Part shown: positions 50,771-61,540 of the stretch, one piece after another
Position numbering within the stretch: the stretch's first letter is position 1
How the letters are laid out: every line of letters starts with the position of its first letter
DNA from: Selaginella tamariscina
Taxonomy: Eukaryota > Streptophyta > Lycopodiopsida > Selaginellales > Selaginellaceae
Reading direction: 5' to 3'
Length of the DNA stretch: 64,000 bases
Assembly: GCA_003024785.1 (NCBI GenBank)
Contig: PUQB01000140.1
Location: 406,090-470,089 of the forward strand
Made by a program: the position numbers and the translations under genes
The notes under the pieces: generated by a model
Database searches by the model: none
What the model saw: only the letters and a program-made list of their open reading frames with translations
What the model was told of the DNA's origin: nothing

Positions 50771-51148
50771 GTGTTGCTCACACAAGGAATTGACGTTGAA
50801 AAGCCACTTGACAATTATGTGTTGCACATGTTAACCCCCTGATGCACGTTGTAACTAAAATGGGCATGATACATGAAAATGAGAATATAAAATAAACTAC
50901 TAATTAATAAATACTTTTCCTTACTATATAGAGAAATCTCCTCATTTTGTTTAAGTCATCATTCTTTGGATTAATTAAATCATTTTTGTTAATATCTTTA
51001 TGTTGTTGCCACCACATAACACTTTCACAAATGCAGTTAGGAGTTGTCATCCTTGTTAATACATAAGCTGTGATAAGAACAGGAGTGCATAAAGGCTTAT
51101 CTAAAACATAATATTCTTAAGAATAATATTGTAGAGTGCCCGATTGTT

Positions 51149-51784
51149 CTACTTCAATTTATAAAATTCAAAATTACGAAGAAAAAAAGCGTCAGGATAT
51201 GTTTGATATAGTGGATATTGCTCACAAAAGTTTTCAAGATTCTTCCTTCTGAGGCACATATCCAAGAAATTCACTAACTCATCCATGGTATTGATAAAAA
51301 TATGGTCGAAAGTGATTGGATGGATACAAGCAATGTTTTGGTTGAGCATAGCCTTTTGAGGAGAGTCGTCTACCACTAAGATATGTGCATTCTTCATTAT
51401 CTTTAACTGATTGATCTCCCAATGAGCCCAATTAATCTTTCATTATTAAAGAAGTATGGCTTGCTTTCCTTTATATATCATAAAATTCGAGAGGTTTATA
51501 ATATATTTACTGGTTAAAAATCCAATCTTTACGAATCACATCTTTTGCAACACTACATGTTTGTTAAGCAAATTCAGCAGTGGTGTCAAGTTGTGAATCT
51601 GCATGCATGACCAAATCCCATAAGTGCACCCATCTTCTTAAGCTTTTGAAAGAGACGATCCAACCCCAAACAAAAAATAACATCGTGTCAAAATTTACCA
51701 TGACAACGAATGAATCTCCTTGTTTGATTTCTTTTTCTCTGTCCTCACCGCCTTTGTCAATGAAGCAAAACACCATTAACATCT
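51149..51784 (-). pseudogene. FCP1/SCP-like HAD phosphatase remnant
   Basis: Two frames read in order on the minus strand. The first (51782-51564) has a FVVMVNFDTMLFFVWGW stretch. After several stops, KDWIFNQ and a GRSIS-like block lead to AHILVVDDSPQKAMLNQNIA (from about 51388) and an IHP pattern. The VVDDSP(x)KAMLN motif is characteristic of the FCP1 homology domain of HAD phosphatases. The N-terminal DxDxT motif is not seen. At least two frameshifts and several stops mark it as dead. Similar FCP1-like fragments are often carried by plant repeats, which may apply here. Confidence 0.55.
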
Positions 51785-52412
51785 AGCAACACAATATGAC
51801 CATGAGTAACAAGGGGCAACGTTGCCTCTTGAATGCTTTGCAACTCACTTGTTTGGTCATTTTCACATTTATCTTTTGATGTTATATTATTGCCGATCCT
51901 TTATCATTTACTTGTACATCATCCTTACAAGATTCAAATATTGTAGGCATTGAAGAAAGTGATTTAGGAATTGAAGGCAATAGAAATGATGATGTAGAAA
52001 CTGAAGTGGTTTTCATAGTAAAGATGTTTTGAGCTGCATTATTATCCATTTCCTACATGAACTTTGTCATTCTGACATGTGGCATAAGAAATTTTCGTCA
52101 AACCCCTCTCTTACCTCATGCCATTGTTAAAAATCCATGTTCTCAACTGTTTCATTACATATGCAAAATGATAGTTAGTTGGCCTTATAATTACCAAGGT
52201 ATATTATTTACCTTGTTAATGTGTGACCCATGTTTGAACTAAAAGCTTCTTTAATCCTTGAGAATTTATTTTCTATACAAATATAAACAAAATATAAAAA
52301 TGCCTTATGTTACACTCATTTACAACTATTCGTCACTCTAATAATTCATTAACAATTCTTCTTTGCTGTTACCTTATGAGTGAGGCGAAGAAGGTTTTAA
52401 CCGCTTGGAAGA

Positions 52413-54900
52413 TTATTCAACATCTCTCATTTCTTCTATTGATGTTTCCATGGTCAATGAAGTAAGTAAATGTTCTGTACTCCTTAAAATAACTTCTGGT
52501 CTAATATCTGGCTTAAAATCATTCTCATACTCTGACATTGAACTAGATTCCTCTTTAAAGCTATTGCACTTCTTGGGAGGGAACTTTCCCAAATACTCCT
52601 GTATGAGTTTATTGGGGTAGTCAGTTGAGAACCTCTCTATCCACTTATTCAAGTCCGCAACCATGGTCTTATCCTTTTCAACGGCAAACACACATGTATC
52701 CCGAAGGTAACACTCCTTCAAATGGATCCTCTAGTGCACCCATGCATCACTGTGAGGACCCTTAATCAAGTTAACGATGCTCCGTGTAGCCTGATTTGTA
52801 ATGTTTAGATAACATACATTGCTGAATACGTCCCTCTCATTTATTGATATCAATACACTTGCGATCAGCATCATTCATATAAAATTCAATTCAACGATGC
52901 CTATTCTTCTTGGAGAAGACAAAGGCAAAAGTATCGGTGACATGAGTAAGAATTAAGAAATAAATACCTGAAAACGTAAGCATTAGTTAAGTGTGCAAAA
53001 ATTTAATAATAAATACCTTCTCTGTACATGCTTGCACGGCTAAGTTTCTCCACCAAATCCTCTAGGCCTTTTCGGATGAAGGATTTTTTGACACCCGCTG
53101 ATCCATCAAACATTTGAAACGGTTTCCTACAAGTAGTGATGTTACCCCATAAAGCTCTGAATCTGACAACAAACATCTGTAGGGCTTGTCATGATTCGTA
53201 GCATCCTCCTTTATAAGGTTTAACTCGGTTCTCCGCTGCTAAAGGACTGCCATAAGAGAAGGCGTCATCACGATGTTCTCCTTTCTGGTGTTGGCATGTA
53301 ATAGATTCTTGTCCAGATCTTCCGATTGGTTCACCCATTGAACAAGCATATCATCATTTGTCACATGCAGATATTTGTTAACCTCTTCGTATGTTGAAGT
53401 TGAGGTAACCCAGTTTATGACAGTGTATTCTCAACCATTCCTTAAAGTGCCTGATCGTCTTTAGCTCTATTTCCTTGAGATGAAAATGAGAGGTGGGGCT
53501 GCTGTTATTAATCTGTAGTTTGCCACCAGCCACCAAATCACTAACACGTCCATCTCCTCCACCGTTGTTCCGTTCAAAGCTTAACCATGTGAGCTTGAAA
53601 TCGTTGTCTACATCCTTCGCAAATTGAACAGACTTAGCCTTTGGTGTCTTACTAGGTTTCTTTATAAACTTCTTGAGTGCTCCCCTTCACTTGTTTGCTT
53701 CTTCTTTAGTGTTCCTTTTATGAACAATTCCATAATCCTCAACCATTTGGCAAAGACCTTGTCCTCAGGGTAAGAAATTAACATCATCAAAAAGGATGTT
53801 TCCTTCCCGCCACTGGGCAAAATCAATTGCTGCAATTTCTTTAGCTCTCTAAAGAATAAAAAGAGACAGATTAATATACTGGCGAGATAAATCTCGCCAA
53901 GACAATTTACTTACCCAGTATTCGCACTTTGTTCTCTCCTTGCAGTAGCTCTTTGTGGTCGCCCAAGATTTTCCCACATGGATCACCTGTGTTTGAACTT
54001 CTCCCATATTTTGTTGTTATAGTGGTTGGTGTCAGCAACGTCCCATTCTGCAATAGCTTATGGTACTGCTCAGTTGTGAATTCAGCTTAGCTAAAAACGT
54101 CGATCTTTTTGTCAGCTTCTCATGAGTATGTTGAAAAATTTTGTTACCATCGTTCCTTTATTGTGTTCATCGAGAAGTCATTGGGTTGCCGTTATCGTGT
54201 GTTGGCTACTAATAATGTAATACTTGATTGATTTTTTATTCTCCATCTGGATCTTGTGATTTATTCTAGTGTGGTCACCCACACTATCTCAATGCCTTTT
54301 TTTTTTCATAGTATGGGCACAAAAACATTATGTGGAACGGTGTAAAATTATCATCCTTCATCTTCTCCATTAGCTCAGCTACACGTTCCTAGTTGAGTGG
54401 CCTGTAATTGAAGTTGGGTTAACGCTGCAATACTTAACCTTACACTCATAAATCCTATCATCCAACATCATTTTCTTGTGGCTTATTGCAGCATGGGATG
54501 CCACAGGTACAACTGATAAAACAACAGATGATTTTCTTCTGCAGTCTGAATCAACATGTGTGAGCCCTGACTGTAGTTGTTATAATGTTCTTGGCACACT
54601 CTTCCAGCTTCCAAAGATTCCTAAACAAATTGAACGTGATCTGTAAAGAACCTGGGATCGAGTCACCCTCTCAATCTTCCTAATGATGTCATTGTGTTCT
54701 TCTTCAATAAGAAGAAGAACTATTGCTTCACTGGTGGATGTTTTATTATAAAGCAATATCTGCTACGAATACACCTACTTGATGAGTATTGAGATCCTTG
54801 AAGTAGATCCCTCCATAGATGAGCTTTTGTTTAATTGAAGAAGAACTCCACGGTTGACATCATTAGTGAACGTGTGAACGTCATAATTCACAAGCCGACA
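52413..54900 (-). pseudogene. Decayed coding-like tract, unrecognised
   Basis: Minus-strand frames with ordinary amino-acid composition but many stops: 52721-52413 (102 residues, acidic, with ADLNKWIERFSTDYPNKLIQ), about 53650-53400 (DNDFKLTWLSFERNN, ELKTIRHFKEWL) and about 53860-53690 (FAQWREGNILFDDVNFL). I do not recognise the family. Continuous coding-like texture on one strand over about 2.4 kb suggests one dead gene or a transposon-borne gene. Confidence 0.35.
53881..53898. other. Isolated 18-bp palindrome similar to the 55.7-kb array
   Basis: GGCGAGATAAATCTCGCC: perfect 8-bp arms around AA. The half-site ATCTCGCC is shared with the second unit of the palindrome array about 1.9 kb away. 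Confidence 0.6.
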
Positions 54901-55753
54901 AAATCACCCAAGGTTCTTGTTGTATCTCGTGTCCTCCGGATCCGAAAATGTGACATTGGATAGAATAAGGTATATATTTCAAGCATTATCCAATCTCAAT
55001 TCATAGCATGCCCTTGGGTGCTTGACTAATGAATTTAGTTTTCATTGTATGCGATGTGACAGAGGTTGGTTTGATAACAACCATGGTTGATCCAATGCAC
55101 TTTCCGTTTATTTTGAAATATGGCTAAGTTAATTCCAAAATCCCCCTCCCCATCTTATCTCCTCCTCTTGTTTCAATGTCACCTCAATTTCACATTTGAA
55201 TACAAAAATGATTACTTCTTCAATCACATATCTATTTTGTATAATTTTTACCCAGAATTTGATGATGACTCCATACTAATGACTGAATCTCCTTGTTAGA
55301 TTAATTCATATTTCTGCACAATAATACACTATGAATATAATTCATATAAAAACACACACACACTCGTATAAACCTGAATATACAAATACATTATTAAAAC
55401 TTTACAGAGTTTATACATATTTTTCTTTGAAGTGTTCAAGCTATTTAAATGGTAAGAAATTATAATATACAGACAAACATGTGCTTATATATATTAATAC
55501 ACTGGTAAATTCACATACACCCTTCTTGTATCAGAGAGAAGTGGATGAGATTAAATGTCCAAAGTTCACATTTATAATAGTGCAAAAAATTGGTATCATT
55601 TAGTTTTAGAACGACCACAAATTCGAGCTTTGGACAGTTTTATATGGTTTATTGGCTTTTACTCAAAATATTATGATAAGATCATAAAAGTAAATAAATG
55701 TGATAAAGAACTTATATATACTAATACATATGTACATTCACATAGAGTGTGGA

Positions 55754-56146
55754 GCGGGATTAATCCCGCCACCCTTCTCCATCTCAAAGAGGAGTGGGTG
55801 GGATTCATCTCGCCTACCATTTTAGGAGACAAGAAAGGTGTGGTGGGATTAATCCTGCCACCAATTCCTTGATTCTTAAAATGGTGAGCAAGATGAAATC
55901 CGCTCAGTTCTCTTTGAGATGGAGAAAGGTGGCGAAATTAATCCCGCCTCACACTCTTTGAGACATAAACAGTGGCCGACAGGATTAATCCCGCCCCACA
56001 TTTTTTGAGACATAAAGGGTAGCGGGATTAATCCCACCACTCCTTCCCACCAAGCATGAAAGGATCAGTGGGATTAATCCCACCACCCTTTATGTCTCAA
56101 AGAATGTGGGGCGGGATTAATCCCGCCACCCTTTGGTTAATCCCAC
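55754..56146. repeat. Regular array of ~45-bp units, each centred on a GCGGGATTAATCCCGC palindrome
   Basis: Palindrome centres at about 55761, 55805, 55850, 55895, 55939, 55986, 56029, 56075 and 56118, with an extra half-site at 56138. Steps are 44, 45, 45, 44, 47, 43, 46 and 43 bp. Some units have exact GCGGGATTAATCCCGC, others variants such as GTGGGATTAATCCCACC; the fourth is badly worn. Spacers are about 27 bp and carry CTTTGAGA(C/T) or its complement, so neighbouring spacers can be in opposite orientation. GC content is far above the surroundings. Confidence 0.9.
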
Positions 56147-56154
56147 GCACCAAG

Positions 56155-56545
56155 TAGATGCACACACACACACATACACATATATGTATATGTATATACA
56201 AGAGTGTGTGAGCGATGGATTAAAAAATTAAATATACAAAGACACACTCGTATATATATATGTATATGTACATACAGGAGTGTGTGTGGTGCCAGAGATA
56301 GATAAATAAATAAAATTACACACACACACACACATATATATATAGAGATATATATGTATATATACATATATGTATATGTATATATACATGTGTGTGCGAA
56401 AGATAAATAAATAAATTTTATTATATAGATACACACACATATAAATGTATATGTAAATACAGATAAATAAATAAATTATCTATCACACGCAAAAATATAT
56501 GTATATGTATACACATGAGTGTGCATGTGAAAAAGAGAGAGAGAG
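56155..56545. repeat. Cluster of (CA)n, (TA)n and GTATATGTATA repeats
   Basis: Three to four rough repeats of an AC-run, TATATGTATATGTATA and AAATAAATAAAT order in about 390 bp. Open frames across it are simple-repeat artefacts. Confidence 0.75.
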
Positions 56546-56660
56546 GATTCATTGTATGAATGCGCCTTCAACCCTTACTGCACCGCCATGCCTTGTTGAG
56601 AGAGAGACTATTGATTTATTGCACATTCCACTCTTTATTCTCTACCGTCTTGAAACCCTA

Positions 56661-56780
56661 AAATATACCTAAACCCTAAAAGGAATAAAATATATTAACC
56701 CTAATCAAATATTCCTTTAAAAATATACCTAAACCCTAAAAGGAATAAAATATATATTAACCCTAAAGAAATATTCTTTC
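56661..56780 (+). repeat. Two-copy 60-bp tandem repeat with AAACCCTAAA
   Basis: Units start at 56661 and 56721 with AAATATACCTAAACCCTAAA and continue AGGAATAAAATATAT. Each includes a telomere-like AAACCCTAAA. Confidence 0.85.
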
Positions 56781-57584
56781 ATTATATTATCATAATCTTA
56801 AATTTGTGTGTGTGTTTGGGTGTTTGGGTATATTATATACACCTCAAAAATATAAAACATGCAGGGGTTTAACATATGAGCGTGTTAAATAGCAATGCAT
56901 ATATACACACATATATATACATATAAACATACGTACATAGTACATAATATTGTCACGTTAGTATATATTATGGATCATGCATGGTGTGTATGTATGAGAG
57001 AGAGTTAAGAAATTAATTTTACACACATTGCATACATTAGTATATACACAAGTCACACATGTATACACATAGACATACAATATATTACATATGTGAATTT
57101 AATGTGTTACATACACACATACTGAATACATAATATGGAACATACATGCGTTTAACATGATGTTTTCGACAAAGAAGCAACATATCTCCTCATTTTGGTT
57201 TAAGGTTTAAACCCAATGCAAGTATTTTATTATTAAATTTTAATATCTGTATAAAAAATCTATTATTTATATAAAATACACAAGAAAACACGCATAAAGA
57301 ATTGTTGATAATCAAGTAGATAAACATAAAATCACAAATCATTTTACTGATTTGTCAATTATTTTAAAATTTTTATTTTTAAAAATGTAAATTATAATTT
57401 GTTCATACTTTAAAATTGTATGTATATATTTAAATTTTACACAATTTTAACTTAAAATGACATAATGATATTAAAACACATTTGAAAGCAATCATAGCAC
57501 ATAATTATATTAGTATAAAATCTTTATATTAATATAAACTAAATCCATGCACATTTTTCTAATTATTTAATGGATGTTTTGTGT

Positions 57585-57980
57585 GTGTCTAGAGTGTGTG
57601 TAATGATAAATGCTTGGTTTAGGGTTTAAACCCTAAACCCTAAACACAAAGCTTGATGCTAGACCCCTAAACATTTAATTATTTGTATATAATTAACTCA
57701 TTGGTGTGTGCATATGTGTCTTTATAGGTGCTTTTAATGGATATTGTGGGATGCTTTTAAAGGGTGTGTTATGTGCATGTAAAAGTTTATAAATATTTCA
57801 TATATGTATATGTAAGCCCTAGTGTAGAGTGTGTGTAACTATAAATGTTTTGTTTGGGATTTAAACCCTAAACTGTAAATACAAAGCTAGATGTTAGACG
57901 CTTGAACATTTATTTATATCGTGATTTACTCATTGACTTTTATATGTGTGTGCATATGTGTCTCTGTAAGTGCTTATAAT
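57585..57980 (+). repeat. Diverged ~245-bp tandem duplication with telomere-like palindrome
   Basis: Blocks at about 57585-57735 and 57828-57980 share AGAGTGTGTGTAA, AAATG, TTTAAACCCTAAAC, ACAAAGCT, GATG(C/T)TAGAC and GTGTGTGCATATGTGTCT. The first contains TTTAGGGTTTAAACCCTAAA, a perfect 20-bp palindrome of the plant telomere repeat, plus one more CCCTAAA. Confidence 0.7.
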
Positions 57981-58139
57981 GTGTGTGCATGTGTATATGT
58001 AAAATTTCGATTGTGTTTATATATGTGTGCAAAAGAAACATTGAATTAAAGTGAAAATAATATTAATATATACACTATGAACTTATTTTAAGTTATACAA
58101 ATAATATATCATTTTATTTAATATATAATTTTAATATTA

Positions 58140-58385
58140 TATATTAATTTAATATTGATAATAAGGTTTAACATTTGAATATTCTTGAAATAATAAGAAA
58201 ATAATTGAGAAAATCCCATTAATATAAACAAATGTTGAATAATTACTCAAATAATTAAAAATATTATATACTAATTTAATTAAGATAATCAGGTTTAATA
58301 TTGGAATATTCTTGGAATATAAAAATAATAATAAAGAATATCCCATTAATATAAAGAAATGTAGATTAATTACTCAATAATTAAG
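58140..58385 (+). repeat. Two-copy ~120-bp AT-rich tandem repeat
   Basis: Units at about 58140 and 58262 share AAGGTTTAACATTTGAATATTC-like, ATCCCATTAATATAAA and AATTACTCAA blocks. The minus-strand open frame here repeats its own peptide, which confirms the tandem structure. Confidence 0.8.
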
Positions 58386-59698
58386 AAAATAATATTAATA
58401 TACACACTGAATATATTTTAAATGATACATAATTATATATCATTTTATCTATTGTATAAATATATATATTTATATATATTTAACAATATATACTGGAATA
58501 TTAAGAATGTAAAATAATTACTAAACTTTTGTAAAATTAAATAGCTTGAATCACTTGTTAATGTTAAATACATTAAATGCAATTTATAAAAATCATTAGA
58601 ATTAGAAAGTATATATGTTAGAGAGTTGGTTATTTATGTCAACTCATTTAAAATTTTATTTTCTTTTCAAAAATTTGAAATTCCAACATAAGTATTATTA
58701 GTTTGACATGTAAATTTGAAAATACAAAATTTCTTATTCAAATTCAGATTTGATTTTTTCTTTTATAAGGTTTCTTTATTTCTGTAATTTTCTCTCTTCA
58801 GATCTTCTTTTTTCTTAATTAGGAACGACATTAAATTGGATATTATTGTTTATAAAAAAACATGGCGCCCTTTACAAATAAGTATTATAAATAAATTTAG
58901 AAATACTTATAAAGATTCACTTTCTTACATTCTCTTTTAAAAATTAGAATTTAGGAATTTAAGAATTCATTGAGATTGCATTATAATTTGTTAGGGATTT
59001 ATCTCTTCGAGATATATGAAATCTTGCCTAGCTAAAAATTGTAATTAAAAAGAATATATGAACAGAATAAATTCATAATGGATTTGTTTTGGCCGTTTAA
59101 GCCTGTCATGCCCATCGTTTGAAGGGCTTATCGTCTGTGAACAAATCGGAATATTACGACGGACGCCCGTCAAGAGGCCGGCCGACCTTTGCAGCTCCAC
59201 ATGGCTTCAATTTACCCGTAAGCAATTCGAACTCGGGACTTGTCAGCTTTTCGGACGAATATGCTTGAATCTCTAATTTTAAATAGCCTCACTTTGTATC
59301 TAGTGGTCAAGTGACAATTGAGATATTAAAAACCTGTTCATTGTTTCAAATAAAGATAGTGTATATATATATATATTATATATATATTATATATATATAT
59401 TACTATGTGTTGATTATATTATGTGTTAGTACTAAAGATATATTAAAGCAAGAGAATCCTTTGCTTAGGAAATGTATGACAATGTTTAAATCTTGAGTAC
59501 GTATTTACTTAAATATATGATAGATTATCCTTTATCAAATCCAACGGTGCAAACTCCATCTCACATATGTAATGTAAAGAGCATCATTTTAATTTTAATT
59601 ACTATTTAAGTTACATAAAATATAGAATCCAGTCCACAGTTCAATCCTCAGTAGGACCTATTTTTAATGCGAATTAGGGCTCCTAAACCAATTAGGGC

Positions 59699-59706
59699 TA
59701 GGGTTT
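59699..59706 (-). promoter_or_regulatory. Telo-box (AAACCCTA) upstream of F-box gene B
   Basis: Same TAGGGTTT block and spacing as in copy A. Confidence 0.45.
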
Positions 59707-59868
59707 AGGAGCGAGCAGCGTCTGATACAGGTTCGTTATACCTGCACGCACTACATACATATGTATATTCCTCTGTGTTTATCTACAGCACAATCCTCTG
59801 TGTTTATCTACAACACATTAATTTTTTTATATGCGTTTCAGACAGAATATGCACATTTTCGTATTTTT

Positions 59869-59915
<47 letters not shown>

Positions 59916-59947
59916 ATATATATACATACAGAGAATATATATACAGA

Positions 59948-61540
59948 ATGGTGAAAAAACGGAAGAGGCTGCTGCCAATTCTACTACCTCGATGGCTGAG
60001 GATTCTAGATGTAGCAATGAGGAAACCACACAAAAAGATGAAGAAGAAGCAGGCACCGAGTTTATCTCCAGACCTGTGGCTCAAGATATTTTTCACAGCT
60101 CAGTAACTATTCAGACTACTGCCGAAGTATTGTAGCAGTAAGGAGCGTCTGCAAGGAGTGGAGAGAGATTTGCTGCCGGGGTTTTGAAGATATTTCCCTT
60201 TGCTTTAGAGGGGATCTATGCAAGCACCACGGAGAAGATCTTACGGAGTGCAACTGCTTGTTAGAAGCACTGGATAGCATTATCATGAGCTCCCGAAACT
60301 TGAAGTATATTACCTTGGACACCCTCCTTCCAGGCATCCCCGAGGTAATCCTCTGTGTGTGTGTGTACTCGTACATATTACTATATGTCTACTTTAGTTA
60401 ATAACAAGGGGAATACGAGAGAACAAGCTAACAAACATATGCATCTTGGACCTTGAGGTGCTATATGAAACCACGACGGTATTCTGCAACCTCATTTCGA
60501 GCTTGGGAAGTTGTACAAATCTGCGGGAGCTGAAGTTGAAACCAGTCGAGACAGTGGACGATCCAAATATGTCCTCACCAAGCCTTCCGGCCTTACCAAA
60601 GCTACGATGTATACAAATCCAGTTGGAGACTGAGTCAAGAACAATAGAGGTACGTTGTTTTTGTATATGGTCATGTGTGTGTATTCCAAACTCACACAGT
60701 ACTCAGTGTTTTGTAGAGAATGCACCTATGTTGGAGGACTTGCTACTCTTCCTTGATGTTACGGAGCCCTTGTGTCTGAAGCTGCCAAATGCTTCCTCAG
60801 TGAGGATGAAAGCGGATGTGGGGATTAAACTGGAGGCACCCGAGGTGAAAACGCTAGAGCTAATGTATTGTCACAGGACACACTATGTTCCGAGGCGGTT
60901 CGAGCTACCAACAGGTGACTTCCTTGAGGATGTTTGTCTCACTGGTTCGTTGCCAGACTGGTTTCTGCCTCTGAGGTTTCCACTGCTCCGGAGGCTTAGT
61001 CTCTGTCCGACCTACTTCAGATATGGGCAAAGCGAGAGGATACCCCTCGATAGTCTCTTTCTCCAGACAGGGTTGGTACACCTGGAGCATCTCAAGGTGA
61101 ACCTCACCTTTCTTTCGGTAAGTACGTCTCTCTCTTCTCTCTCTCTCTCTCAGCGTCCAGTGTGTGTGTGTGTGTGTGTTAACCTCTTGTTGTTACAGAG
61201 GATAAGGTTACCAGAGAAGAGGTTAAATCTTCCAGCACTGAAGCACTTCGCAGTGGATGCAATAGAGAGGATGTGGCACGATGAACGAGAGGAAAGTGTA
61301 CGTGAGCAATGCATTGCTGACGTGGTGAGGTGTGTACTTGACCAGTGTCGAGGAGCGGACCTGGAATTGGAGGCTGACAGCATGGCAATATGTTACCACG
61401 AGCTTTGGGGCCCGAGTAAGGATCTGCTTGAGAATCTGGTCGCTTGGTTTGTTGAAGGGGGTGGCCAGGAAAAGGATATTCCCTGGCAGATCATGGATCT
61501 CCTGCGTTACAAGCGGAACCCGGCTCACTTTATTAATTAA
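59948..61540 (+). CDS. F-box protein, copy B, 4 exons
   Basis: Exons 59948-60344, 60428-60649, 60719-61117 and 61199-61540, at the same splice sites as copy A. F-box, leucine-rich segments and C-terminus (RMWHDEREESVREQC ... RYKRNPAHFIN) are as in copy A. Exon 3 is intact here, but exon 1 has one extra T in the run near 60088 (five T where copy A has four), which breaks the F-box frame. The opposite pattern is seen in copy A. Substitutions in exons are very few, so the duplication is recent. Confidence 0.8.

Noticed and set aside
55754..56146. CRISPR-like array (palindromic repeats with ~27-bp spacers)
   Set aside because: Plant nuclear context, no cas genes, repeats imperfect and spacers related to one another in both orientations.
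56137..56440. Minus-strand open frames of 70-99 residues
   Set aside because: Translation of (CA)n and (TA)n repeats, rich in Tyr, Ile, Cys and Val.
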